NCBI RefSeq assembly: GCF_002197845.1
Contig: NZ_NIDE01000007.1
Span: forward strand, 1 to 64,000
Direction of reading: 5' to 3'
Source: Fimbriiglobus ruber
GTDB taxonomy: Bacteria; Planctomycetota; Planctomycetia; Gemmatales; Gemmataceae
Length of the DNA: 64,000 bases
Shown: one piece after another, positions 8,415 to 17,644 of the stretch
Numbering within the stretch: the stretch's first letter is position 1
Layout of the letters: each line of letters starts with the position of its first letter
Position numbers and translations under genes: made by a program
The notes under the pieces: model-generated
Told to the model about the DNA's origin: nothing
Database searches by the model: none
Seen by the model: the letters and a program-made list of their open reading frames with translations, nothing else

Positions 8415-8811
8415 AACCATTCATCGAGCGCATTTGATCCGTGGCGCCGGAGGGCAATCCGTGGCGATGTGAAAATGTGCAGTACCAGAATAAGGAGAAA
8501 AGAGGTAGGAGCGGAAAATCAGACCCTCGTCGCAATTTAAAGGTGTGCCAAGACTCGATGGCCTTTCGACGCTGGGAGCGTGGTCTCGTTCGTTGAAATG
8601 GAGCGACAGGAATTCTTGGTTCCAAATGCGTCACAAGTCTTTGTCAGCGAAACGATTTTGCCGACAATCGCGTGCAGTCGTTTTTCGCGCCCGGATTCCC
8701 TACATGCGCAAAATGCACCATCTCCTCTCTTCCACTTAACAACCCCGGCCGCGTCTGCCTATACTCTTCGGCTCGGGGGAACGGCTTCCGGCGGCTACCA
8801 AGGATGGACCC

Positions 8812-9885
8812 ATGCGCATCGGCTTCGCGATCCCGACGTTGGTCGACGGTGACGCGGTCGGGAACGACCTGCTCGGAATGGCCCGCATCCTCCGGCGACG
8901 CGGGCACGACGTCCTCTTCTTCGCGTGGAACAGTCGGATCAACGAGCCGGTCAAGGGGCCGGCCGACCTACCCCGGATGCTCAACAGCCCGGATGACGTC
9001 CTCATCTATCACCATTCCATCGGCTGCGAGTGGGCAGTCAAGGCGGTCGAAACACTTCCGTGCCGGCGGAAGGCGGTCAAGTACCACAACGTCACCCCGC
9101 CCGAATTCTTCGCGAAGCTGAACGCGGAAGTCGCGGCCGGATGCGCCCAGGGAATCGCCGAGGTCTCCCGGCTCGCTAAGACAGGGGCGCACATCTGGGC
9201 CGACTCCGAGTTCAACGCCCGCCACGTCCGGGAAGTCTGCCCCGGCCGGGCGGTCGCGGAACTCCCGCCGTTTCACCAGGCCGACGACCTGTTCGCCGCC
9301 GAGCCGGACTTCCGGGCCGCGAACGGCCTAGACGACTGGAATACCAACATCCTTCTCGTCGGCCGGCTGGTCCCGAACAAGAACATCCCGCTCGCCGTCC
9401 GTGCGTTCGCCGACTACCGGGCCCGGTTCGACCCCCGCGCCCGGCTCATCGTGGTCGGCGACCGGCCGGTCCCGGAACACGCGGCCGAAGTGGACGCCGA
9501 GATCCACGCCAGCGGCCAGGCGGCCCACACGGTCGTCACCGGCAAGGTCACGCTCTCGCAACTGAAGGCGCTCTACCTGACCGCCGACGCCCTGCTCGTG
9601 ACGAGCCTGCACGAGGGCTTCTGCGTCCCGCTGATCGAGGCGATGGGCCTTCGGCTCCCAGTCGTGGCCGTGCCGAACGCGGCCGTCCCGTTCACCGGCG
9701 GGGACGCGGCCCGGTACGCCGGGTCGGACCCGGCCGCGATCGCCGACCAGCTCGCGGCCGTCATCAATGATCGGGTGTCCCGCGAAGCCCAGATCGTCCG
9801 CGGGTGGGACCGGTACGCGGCCACATTCTCCAATGATGTGATCGGGCAGAAGTTCGAGACGCTGTTCGACGAGTTGATGGTGTAA
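8812..9885 (+). CDS. Glycosyltransferase family 4
   Basis: A 357-residue GT-B-fold enzyme that moves a sugar from an activated donor, acting in the cytoplasm or at the inner membrane face. The N-terminal half has MRIGFAIPTLVDGDAVGNDL and an acceptor-side region. The C-terminal GT4 domain starts about residue 175 with NILLVGRLVPNKNIPLAVRA and carries the donor-site E-x7-E motif in TSLHEGFCVPLIEAMGLRLP followed by VVAVP. There is no signal peptide. Upstream is the inverted-repeat element and downstream the ECF-WD40 gene; neither names an acceptor. It could belong to cell-surface glycan synthesis, but the substrate cannot be read from sequence. Confidence 0.88.
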   Translation: MRIGFAIPTLVDGDAVGNDLLGMARILRRRGHDVLFFAWNSRINEPVKGPADLPRMLNSPDDVLIYHHSIGCEWAVKAVETLPCRRKAVKYHNVTPPEFFAKLNAEVAAGCAQGIAEVSRLAKTGAHIWADSEFNARHVREVCPGRAVAELPPFHQADDLFAAEPDFRAANGLDDWNTNILLVGRLVPNKNIPLAVRAFADYRARFDPRARLIVVGDRPVPEHAAEVDAEIHASGQAAHTVVTGKVTLSQLKALYLTADALLVTSLHEGFCVPLIEAMGLRLPVVAVPNAAVPFTGGDAARYAGSDPAAIADQLAAVINDRVSREAQIVRGWDRYAATFSNDVIGQKFETLFDELMV

Positions 9886-9909
9886 ACAACCACTCGCGTA
9901 AATTGGTCT

Positions 9910-9943
9910 GGGCGAGCGGGGGACGTGAGTCCCCCGCTCGCCC
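9910..9943. repeat. Perfect palindrome after the GT4 gene
   Basis: Arms of 15 bp (GGGCGAGCGGGGGAC/GTCCCCCGCTCGCCC) around a GTGA loop, 25 bases past the GT4 stop. The same arm sequence starts the 35-bp palindrome at 19028-19117, so it is a dispersed element that could also act as a terminator. Confidence 0.65.
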
Positions 9944-10097
9944 AAAAGAGTTTGTCTGTCTTACTTTCATCTCGGCTGGCACCTTCCACAAGAATTCGCC
10001 CTCCTCGCAATTTTCTCACATCAGGTCGGCCGTCACTGGGCAATAGCATGGTGTAAGCCCGGCGCGGTGCCGGGGCGGTCAGGCGAGTACCCACGTC

Positions 10098-13000
10098 ATG
10101 CCCATCGGCCCGGTCGCGGACGCCATCCGCACCCTCTCCCGACCCCCGGACGCCCGATCCGACGGCGAGCTGCTCGCCCGGTTCGTCGCCGACCGGGACG
10201 AGGCCGCGTTCGCCGAGTTGATCCGGCGGCACGGCCCCACCGTGTACGGCGTCTGCCGGCGGGCACTCGGGCACGCGGACGACGCGGACGACGCGTTCCA
10301 GGCGGTCTTCCTCGTTCTCGCACGCCGGGCCCGGGACGTTCGCCCGGGCGGCGCGGTCGGGAACTTCTTGTACGGGGTGGCAGTCCGAACCGCGGCCAAG
10401 GCCCGGGCGGCGGCCGCTAAACGGAGGCGCCGGCTCATGTCCGCGGCGAAACCCGAACCGCTCGCGTACCCGGTCGAGCCGTCCGACCTCGGGCCGGTCC
10501 TCGACGAGGAAGTGGCCCGCCTGCCGGACAAGTACCGGGCCGTCGTCGTGCTCTGCGACTTGAACGGGAAATCCCGGTCGGAAGCGGCGGCCGAACTCGG
10601 CTGGCCCGAGGGGACGGTCGCAGCGCGCGTCACGAAGGCACGCGAGATGCTCGCCGCCCGACTCCGGGCCAGGGGCGTAACCCTGTCGGTCGGCGGGTTG
10701 ACCGCCGTACTCGCGGGCCAGGCTTCAGCCGTCTCCCCGACCCTGGCCGCCGACGCCCTCACCTCGGCCCTCGCGTTCGCCGCCCCGACCGCCGCCCTCG
10801 CGGCCGCGGTCCCGCCGGCGGCGCGCGCACTCGCGGAGGAAATCATGCGCGGAATGGCATTCGGAAAGTGGAAACTGCCGGCTGTCCTGCTCCTGATGAG
10901 CGGGATGATGATCGGCGGAATCGGGGTCACGTACACCGCCGGCTCCGGTCCGGCCGACACTGCCGCCGGGACCCCGAAAGCCGCGAATGCGGCCGACCAA
11001 TCCGATGTTCCGATCGGCAACGTGGCCCTCAAGGACCACGGCACACTGGTCGACGCGGTGGCCTGGGCTCCGGACGGAAAGACGTTCGCGTCCGTCGGTG
11101 TGGACGGCTCGGTCATCGTTTGGGACGCCAGGACGTTCAAGGTACGAGTGAAGATCGAATCGACCGGTGAGAGTCACTTCGAGTTGTCGTACACCCGAGA
11201 CGGCAAGTCGCTGGCTGTGATCGGCTCCGGGCCGGACTACGCGAGCGGGTTGGTCACGTTCTACGACCCGGCCACGGGCGCGCAACAAAAGAAGGTCGCC
11301 TGGAATCCGAACCGGCGTTTCGGCGGCCTCGTCGGACCGGACGGACTGAAGCTGGAGATGAAGCTGCGGATCGGTCTTTCGCCCGACGGCACACGTCTGG
11401 CAGCTCCGAGCGACCGCCAGAACGCGATCGACATTCTGACCGTCCCGAACCTTCAGGTCACGGCCGCGTGCGAGGCGGCCGAGAGCGGCCGGAACTTGGT
11501 ACACGCCCCGCCCGTCTTCTCCGCGGACGGGAAACGGGCCGCGTTTGTCGAAAGCTCCGTGGACGTAAAACGTGACCCGGTCACGATTACATACATCCGC
11601 GTCTGCGAGGCCGCGACGGGCAAAACAGTTGCCACCCTGTCTGAGGAGCAGACTGAACATTTCTGGGGCCTGGCTTTTTCCCCGGACGGTACACATCTGG
11701 CCGCCGCGGGGCACCAGCGGGGAGGGCGCGGGCGGATAACGGTCTGGGAAATCGCCACGGGCAAGGTGGTGTTTGGCTTCACCCCGAAATACGGCACCGC
11801 TGACGCGGTCGCGTATTCCCCGGACGGCAAGACCGTCGCGTGTGGCTTCGCCACTCGCCGGGCGGGGTGGCTTTCGACCTGGGGAGTCAACGAGATCCGT
11901 CTATTCGACGCGGCTGCCGGCAAACTCTTGAAAACCCTGGAATGCGAAACGGACGCCCGGATTACGGGGCTCGCCTTCTCGCCCGACGGCAAGTCGCTTC
12001 TGTCGTCCAATGGCGGGCTCTACGACACAAACGGCCAGCGCGTGACTGACCCGGCCGCGATGGCGAAAAACGGCACCGTCCGGCTCTGGCGGTTGGCCCC
12101 GGTCGACCCTACGGGCGAGGTGAAGCCCCCTGCCAAGGCGCTGGCGGGTGGCGTTGCGAAGAAACCCGAGGAGCGGCCGATGTGGACCGAACGACCGGCC
12201 CTCGAACTGCCGGGCTGGCTGGCCGGGTCCGCGGCGTACTCGCCGGACGGCAAGTTGCTGGTCGTCAGCGGCAGCGACGGCCACGTCCGGGCGTGTGACG
12301 CGGCTACCCTCAAGATGGTCTGGGAATACAAGAGCGACGCCCCCTTCGCCGCCGTCGCGTTTTCGACCGACGGAAAAACGGTCGGGGTCACGGCTAAAGA
12401 CGGCGTGCAGTTCCTAGACACGGCCACCGGGAAGCCAACCAACACCCTGGAAGAGAAAGGCAGTTCGCCGACCGCAGTCGGCTTCTTCGCGGACGAAGCG
12501 ACCGGTCGCGATGGTCCGGGGCCGGGCAGCGCGGTTCATCAGGTGATCTTCGGGAGCGGAAGCGGCTATTCGGTAAAAACGTGGCTGACGGGCGGCCCCC
12601 CGTCGACCATGCATCTCGGCGTGACCCGGCCCGAGAAGCAACCGGCCGACCCGTATGCCGTCCCGCTCGCCGTCGGCCCGGCCAACGTGAGCAAGCATGT
12701 TCTCGTGACGGGGCCGCTCGATCGGGCATCGGGCCGGAATGTGTTCTGGGCGAAACGAACAGGTAACGGCGGCAGCAATCAGCTTCTCGACGGGCACAAA
12801 GCAACCGTCACCGCGGCGGCCTGGTCAACGGACGGCAAGACGATCGTCTCCGGCGACGTGGACGGAATCGTCATCACGTGGGACGCGGCGACGTTCAAGG
12901 AGAAATCGCGCCTCACGCTACCGGGCCGGGTCGCGGCGGTCGCGGTGACGACCGACGGAACGCGGACAGCCGCGGCGGTCGTTCCTCTGACCGGCAATGC

Positions 13001-16000
13001 CGCACGGTCTGACAACATCCGAAGTCCGGAGGGGAAGTCGGCGGCCGAAGTTCGGGCCCAACCGCCCGCGGCGGCCGACAATCCGTCATACGCCGAGGAA
13101 ATCTTCGCGTGGGACACCGCCCAACCGCCGGCCGCGCCGAAGCCGCTTTCCACGCGCCCCGCGGGCGGGACGTTCATAGGAACCGCCGGCCTCGCCTTCT
13201 CCCCGAACGGCAAGAGCCTTGCAGCGACATTCTTCAACTCCGACCACCTGCGAAGTCTCGGCGTACTTGTCGGCAAGCTGCGCGTGTGGGATGTGACCGC
13301 GCCCGAATCGGCACCGCCTGCCAACCCAGCGGCTGCCCCGATCGAGCAGACGTGGGAGGAGAAGAAGATTTTGGACGACAACGGCGGCTCGGTGTCTTCA
13401 GTGATGTACAACGCGTATCGGAAAACATTCACTTCGGTCGGGAGCAACGGGATCGTGATTACATGGGACGCGAAACTTTCAGCATCGTCGTCCCGCGTGA
13501 AGCTGGATGAAGGCGATCGCCCGGTACTAGCGAATCAAGGATCGGGAACGGCTTTATTCGCCACGACACGGAAAGGGTATTGGATGATCCAACCCGCCAT
13601 GAATGAAACCTTCGGTCCGGTTTCGTTTCCCGGTGCCACTGCCGTGGCTTATGCCCCGACCAAGAAGCGGCTCGCAGTCAGCGACGGGCGCAAGACAGCG
13701 GTAGTTCCGATCCCCATTTCCATAACTGGTACTCTCTCTCTGGACGTACCACCCAATACGGGCACCGGCGAACAGCCTGCCGGGCTCGCGTGGTCACCGG
13801 ACGGGGAACGGCTTGCCGTGATCCGGAACGAAAGGGTCGGCGGGAAGTGGGTAGTCGGGATCTGGAGCGACGGGAAAGACCAAGCCATGAAACTGCTCGC
13901 CGGGCACGAAAATCGGGTGATTGCCATCGACTGGTCGGGCGACGGCGCGACGATCGCCACCGCGGACGAGGGCGGGGAGATCATTCTGTGGGACGCCAAG
14001 ACTCTGGCAGAAACCCACCGCATACAGGTGGCGACGAAGGGAAAGATCGACGCCAGTATCCGGTGCGTGACCTTCAGCCCAGACGGCAAGACGCTGGCCG
14101 CCGGCGTCACCACCACTCTCGCCCGCGCCGCCGGCAAACAGGTTCCTCGACAGGGCGTCTGGATATGGGACGTGGTGACCGGCGGGCAGGTTGCCCACTT
14201 CGGCGATTCGACCGGCCCGTCGTTCAATGCCCTGGCATTCTCGTCCGATGGGAAGACGTTGGCCGTCGCCCGGGGCAGTGTCGACCCGGTGGGGAAGGCC
14301 GATGAAAAGATGGGATGCCTGCAAATGTTCGAGCGCGTAGCTGCGAAGCCTGTGGCGCCAGCAGTCGCCCCGGGAGAGCAGACGTGGAACTTTAAGAAGA
14401 TTCTGGACGACAGCGGTGCTGTGTCGTCGGTCGCCTACGGCGCTCGTTCGCAAGTGTTCGCTTCGGCCAGAGCCGATGGCACTGTAACGGTGTGGGACGG
14501 TAAAACTCTGAATCCGCAGTTCCGCGTCAAGCTGGACAATGCGGACCGCCCGGCCCTGGCATTTTCTTCTTATGTGGACATTAAAGACTTGCTGGCTACG
14601 CCACGGCGACAGCCATTCTATCGAGAAAACCTGCTGGCTACCGTGGAGGTTGGAATCGCGCAAATCAATTTGCCGACCCAGAAATTATTAACGATCATTC
14701 CATACGGTCCCCGAATCAAGTCGTCGCCGTTGTTGGGGGCTGGATTAACCGCAAAATTTGACGCCTCTCAATGGGCAGATAGTCCTGACAAGCCATCCCT
14801 ACCCGATCTCTCCAAGGCCCGCGAAATCGTATTGAACCAGTTACCCGACGATGTGTGGCTGGACGTACCCGATCAACCGGACGAGAACTCCGGGCGGGTT
14901 CCGAACGGGCTAGCCTGGTCGGAAAGGCGCGGACAGTATGTGGTGATCCGAAAAGAACCAGTAGACGGGAAATGGGCCATTGCCGTCGTCGACCCATCCG
15001 TCGGACCGGCGCCGGATGTACCAGTCCGGGGCCGTCTCGGTGGCAGGTCGCCCAAAATCCTCGCCGGACATGCGCATCTGGTCAAAGCCGTCGCGTGGGG
15101 GGCTAATAGCAGTTTGATCGTAAGCGGCGATGCGGGCGGAGAAATCATCGTGTGGGATGCGGACCTGTTCAACAAAGTTTGTCGCATAAGGCTGGACGAA
15201 AGTGGCAACGCGGATGCCTCGGTGCAATGCGTGGCCTTCAGCCCGGACGGCCGGACAGTCGCGGCCGGCATGTCGATCGTGCCCGCCGGGGCAGGTAAGC
15301 GCGTGGCACGACACGGCGTCTGGATGTGGGACGTGAGCACAGGAAAATTGGCCGCCCGGCTCGACGAGGCGGCCGGCCCACCCTGTACCTCCCTGGCATT
15401 CTCCAACGACGGGCGGACCCTCCTCGTCGGCCGCGGCGGTCGCGACTCGGCCGGGCCAGCCGGTGTCGAGGCGGGGAACCTGATCGCATACGAGCGGGTG
15501 GTGGCGACCCTGCCCCCTGACGCGCGCCAAACGTGGAAACCTGATTGGCCGCTCGCCCTTGAAACCAAGTTCACGTTCGATGTGACGTTCGCGGCGGACG
15601 GGAAGACATTCGCGGTCGACGAACTCCAGAAAAGTGTCGTGCGGGACATCGACGACCTGAAGGTGCGATACACCGTCGATGGAGGTTCGCCGCGCTTCGT
15701 AGGTGCCGAGCTGTTAACCTGGAGTGGCGCGATCACGTCTTATACCAACGCCGGAACAACGAAGAAAATCCTATCCGTGCCGGCGACCAAGGGAGGGATT
15801 TTATCCCACCCGGTGTTCAGCCGCGGCGGCAAACGGCTCGCCGGGTTGAATCTGATCCGGGCACGGCAATTCGACGTGGCTACTGGGAAAGAGCCCACCC
15901 CGCTCGCCGGTCAGCAAGATGGTTTCGGGGACGGCAAAAGTGGCTCCCCCGGGGTCGGCTTCGACTGGTCGCCGGACGGGACGCGCCTCGCGGGCTTTTT

Positions 16001-16541
16001 CCCCTTCGGCGAACCCGGTCAGGCCGGCGGCCTCGGGGTCTGGGACGCCGAATCGGGTAAGCAACTCGCTGTGAAACGGGTTCCGCCGAACGACCCGGCC
16101 GTAGCAGCGTACTACGTTCTCGCGGCGTTCACACCGGACGGCAAAAACCTCGCGGTCGCGAAAACGTCACCCAGCCGCGAGACCGCCGTGGCGTTACTCG
16201 ATGCCGCGTCGTTGAAAGAGGTCTGGTCCACGCCGACCGCGAAGACGCTTGGCGCCGCGGATTTTTACGCGATCGCCGTGTCCCCGGACGGCAAGACGAT
16301 CGCGGCCGGCCTCTATCCCATTCTCACCCGACAAGGGCGAGTCCTGCTCTTCGATTCGGCGTCCGGGAAAGCGGTCGGCGATCTTCCCGTCCCCGCGGAC
16401 GCGTGGTGCGTCTCCTCACTCGCGTTTTCCCCGGACGGGACGACCCTGGTCGCGGTCACCGGGGCGCACCCGTCGGTGACCGCGGGCGACGGCGACAAGG
16501 GAAAGGCTTACCTGTGTGTCTGGCGGGCGGCCAAAGAGTGA
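10098..16541 (+). CDS. Giant ECF sigma factor-transmembrane-WD40 fusion
   Basis: A 2147-residue protein. Residues about 20-95 are sigma-70 region 2 (DGELLARFVADRDEAAFAEL; then ADDAFQAVFLVLARRA), and about 130-190 are region 4 (LPDKYRAVVVLCDLNGKSRS; then WPEGTVAARVTKAREMLAAR). A single membrane segment follows at about 258-280 (LPAVLLLMSGMMIGGIGVTY). From about 300 to the end it is a string of WD40-type blades (AWAPDGKTFASVGVDGSVIVWD; SPDGKTLA repeats), which would lie outside the membrane. Residues about 1080-1425 and 1427-1800 are two related copies of one large module (EQTW…KKILDD…SSV, LAGH…GGEIILWD, RHGVWMWDV). ECF factors with WD40 tails are known in planctomycetes. The topology suggests signal sensing coupled to transcription, but how sigma is released is unknown. 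No anti-sigma gene is adjacent. Confidence 0.93.
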   Translation: MPIGPVADAIRTLSRPPDARSDGELLARFVADRDEAAFAELIRRHGPTVYGVCRRALGHADDADDAFQAVFLVLARRARDVRPGGAVGNFLYGVAVRTAAKARAAAAKRRRRLMSAAKPEPLAYPVEPSDLGPVLDEEVARLPDKYRAVVVLCDLNGKSRSEAAAELGWPEGTVAARVTKAREMLAARLRARGVTLSVGGLTAVLAGQASAVSPTLAADALTSALAFAAPTAALAAAVPPAARALAEEIMRGMAFGKWKLPAVLLLMSGMMIGGIGVTYTAGSGPADTAAGTPKAANAADQSDVPIGNVALKDHGTLVDAVAWAPDGKTFASVGVDGSVIVWDARTFKVRVKIESTGESHFELSYTRDGKSLAVIGSGPDYASGLVTFYDPATGAQQKKVAWNPNRRFGGLVGPDGLKLEMKLRIGLSPDGTRLAAPSDRQNAIDILTVPNLQVTAACEAAESGRNLVHAPPVFSADGKRAAFVESSVDVKRDPVTITYIRVCEAATGKTVATLSEEQTEHFWGLAFSPDGTHLAAAGHQRGGRGRITVWEIATGKVVFGFTPKYGTADAVAYSPDGKTVACGFATRRAGWLSTWGVNEIRLFDAAAGKLLKTLECETDARITGLAFSPDGKSLLSSNGGLYDTNGQRVTDPAAMAKNGTVRLWRLAPVDPTGEVKPPAKALAGGVAKKPEERPMWTERPALELPGWLAGSAAYSPDGKLLVVSGSDGHVRACDAATLKMVWEYKSDAPFAAVAFSTDGKTVGVTAKDGVQFLDTATGKPTNTLEEKGSSPTAVGFFADEATGRDGPGPGSAVHQVIFGSGSGYSVKTWLTGGPPSTMHLGVTRPEKQPADPYAVPLAVGPANVSKHVLVTGPLDRASGRNVFWAKRTGNGGSNQLLDGHKATVTAAAWSTDGKTIVSGDVDGIVITWDAATFKEKSRLTLPGRVAAVAVTTDGTRTAAAVVPLTGNAARSDNIRSPEGKSAAEVRAQPPAAADNPSYAEEIFAWDTAQPPAAPKPLSTRPAGGTFIGTAGLAFSPNGKSLAATFFNSDHLRSLGVLVGKLRVWDVTAPESAPPANPAAAPIEQTWEEKKILDDNGGSVSSVMYNAYRKTFTSVGSNGIVITWDAKLSASSSRVKLDEGDRPVLANQGSGTALFATTRKGYWMIQPAMNETFGPVSFPGATAVAYAPTKKRLAVSDGRKTAVVPIPISITGTLSLDVPPNTGTGEQPAGLAWSPDGERLAVIRNERVGGKWVVGIWSDGKDQAMKLLAGHENRVIAIDWSGDGATIATADEGGEIILWDAKTLAETHRIQVATKGKIDASIRCVTFSPDGKTLAAGVTTTLARAAGKQVPRQGVWIWDVVTGGQVAHFGDSTGPSFNALAFSSDGKTLAVARGSVDPVGKADEKMGCLQMFERVAAKPVAPAVAPGEQTWNFKKILDDSGAVSSVAYGARSQVFASARADGTVTVWDGKTLNPQFRVKLDNADRPALAFSSYVDIKDLLATPRRQPFYRENLLATVEVGIAQINLPTQKLLTIIPYGPRIKSSPLLGAGLTAKFDASQWADSPDKPSLPDLSKAREIVLNQLPDDVWLDVPDQPDENSGRVPNGLAWSERRGQYVVIRKEPVDGKWAIAVVDPSVGPAPDVPVRGRLGGRSPKILAGHAHLVKAVAWGANSSLIVSGDAGGEIIVWDADLFNKVCRIRLDESGNADASVQCVAFSPDGRTVAAGMSIVPAGAGKRVARHGVWMWDVSTGKLAARLDEAAGPPCTSLAFSNDGRTLLVGRGGRDSAGPAGVEAGNLIAYERVVATLPPDARQTWKPDWPLALETKFTFDVTFAADGKTFAVDELQKSVVRDIDDLKVRYTVDGGSPRFVGAELLTWSGAITSYTNAGTTKKILSVPATKGGILSHPVFSRGGKRLAGLNLIRARQFDVATGKEPTPLAGQQDGFGDGKSGSPGVGFDWSPDGTRLAGFFPFGEPGQAGGLGVWDAESGKQLAVKRVPPNDPAVAAYYVLAAFTPDGKNLAVAKTSPSRETAVALLDAASLKEVWSTPTAKTLGAADFYAIAVSPDGKTIAAGLYPILTRQGRVLLFDSASGKAVGDLPVPADAWCVSSLAFSPDGTTLVAVTGAHPSVTAGDGDKGKAYLCVWRAAKE

Positions 16542-16728
16542 CGGCACGCGCGGCGATCCATAAAACGGCCCGCGGACGACGACAAGTCCGCGTCACCGGG
16601 GCGCACCCGTCGGTGACCGCAGGCGACGGCGACAAGGGAAAGGCTTACCTGTGCGTCTGGCGGGCGGCCAAAGAGTGACGGCACGCGCGGCGATCCATAA
16701 AACGGCCCGCGGACGACGACAAGTCCGC
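16455..16728 (+). repeat. Tandem duplication of gene 3' end plus terminator half
   Basis: Two near-identical 137-bp units (16455-16591 and 16592-16728). Each contains the last 29 codons of the ECF-WD40 gene, its stop codon and the 5' arm of the terminator hairpin. They differ at only a few bases (for example GCGGGC/GCAGGC). The second copy of the coding end has no start codon. Confidence 0.93.
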
Positions 16729-16737
16729 GGGCCGTTT
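16700..16737 (+). terminator. Terminator hairpin of the ECF-WD40 gene
   Basis: Perfect 14-bp stem AAACGGCCCGCGGA/TCCGCGGGCCGTTT with a 10-base loop. The 3' arm exists only after the second duplication unit; after the first unit it is interrupted after TCCGC. It ends 19 bases before fabI. Confidence 0.75.
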
Positions 16738-16756
16738 CATTTCCGAGGTATCGAGC

Positions 16757-17644
16757 ATGATCCCGATCGATTTCACGGGCAAGGTCGCCCTGATCACCGG
16801 CGTGGGCGACAACGAGAGCTTCGCCTGGTTCATCTCGAAGGCGCTCGCCGCGGCCGGGGCCAAGATCGTCCTCGCCAGTCACCCGCGGATGGTCGGGATC
16901 GTCGAATCGTTCTTGACCCGCGAGCAGGACAAGGAATCGCGGCTGCTCCCCTACGGCGGCGGTGAGTTCAAGGTCGAAAAGATCCTCCCCTGTGACGTCA
17001 GCTATGACACCATGAGCGATGTGCCGGACGAGGTGAAGAACGACCGCCGGTACGCCAAATTCCCGGACTACTCGATCCAGGGAACGGTGGACGCCGTCGG
17101 CAAGGAATTCGGCGGGATCGACATCCTGATCCATTCGGTCGCGTTCAGCCGGGAGATCACCAAGCCGCATAAGAGTACGAGCCGCAAGGGCTACCTGGAA
17201 GCCATCGGCATCTCGGCATACTCGCTGACGAGCCTGATGCGGGCGGCCGAGCCGTACATGATCGGCCGCCCGGGTGGGGCCAGCGCGGTCGGGTTGACGT
17301 ACCTAGGCGGCGAGAAAGTGATTCCGTATTACGGCGGCGGGATGAGTACCGCGAAGGCGGCCCTCCAGATCGACGCCCAGCAACTCGCGAGCAACCTGGG
17401 GGCGAAGAACATCCGCGTCAACCTGATCTCGGCCGGCCCCTACGCCAGCCGGGCGGCCCGGAGCATCCGCCCCGGCGAGTTCGAGAAGTCAGTCGACCAC
17501 GCGGCTGCCAAATCGCCGCTGCCCCGCCCGATCACGCCGGATGAAGTCGCGAACGCGACCGTCTTCCTCTGCAGCAACCTGGCCTCGGCGGTCACGGGCC
17601 AGATCCTGTACGTCGACTGTGGGTACAACGTGATGGGGATTTAG
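16757..17644 (+). CDS. fabI: Enoyl-[acyl-carrier-protein] reductase (NADH), plant/chlamydial type
   Basis: Last step of each fatty-acid elongation cycle: reduces trans-2-enoyl-ACP. The SDR fold starts FTGKVALITGVGDNESFAWF (glycine-rich dinucleotide site). The active-site region is YYGGGMSTAKAALQ with a Tyr-x7-Lys spacing as in plant reductases, followed by NIRVNLISAGPYASRAARSI and the C-terminal end GQILYVDCGYNVMGI. At 295 residues, with a long insertion after the first Rossmann strand, it resembles the plant and Chlamydia enzymes more than the 262-residue E. coli form. The ATG at 16757 is 20 bases after the preceding terminator stem. Its TAG stop lies inside the left inverted repeat of the next element. 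Confidence 0.95.
   Translation: MIPIDFTGKVALITGVGDNESFAWFISKALAAAGAKIVLASHPRMVGIVESFLTREQDKESRLLPYGGGEFKVEKILPCDVSYDTMSDVPDEVKNDRRYAKFPDYSIQGTVDAVGKEFGGIDILIHSVAFSREITKPHKSTSRKGYLEAIGISAYSLTSLMRAAEPYMIGRPGGASAVGLTYLGGEKVIPYYGGGMSTAKAALQIDAQQLASNLGAKNIRVNLISAGPYASRAARSIRPGEFEKSVDHAAAKSPLPRPITPDEVANATVFLCSNLASAVTGQILYVDCGYNVMGI

Noticed and set aside
16403-16678. A small frame ending in the same residues as the ECF-WD40 protein
   Set aside because: It is the second copy of the duplicated 3' end read from a shadow frame; it has no start of its own.
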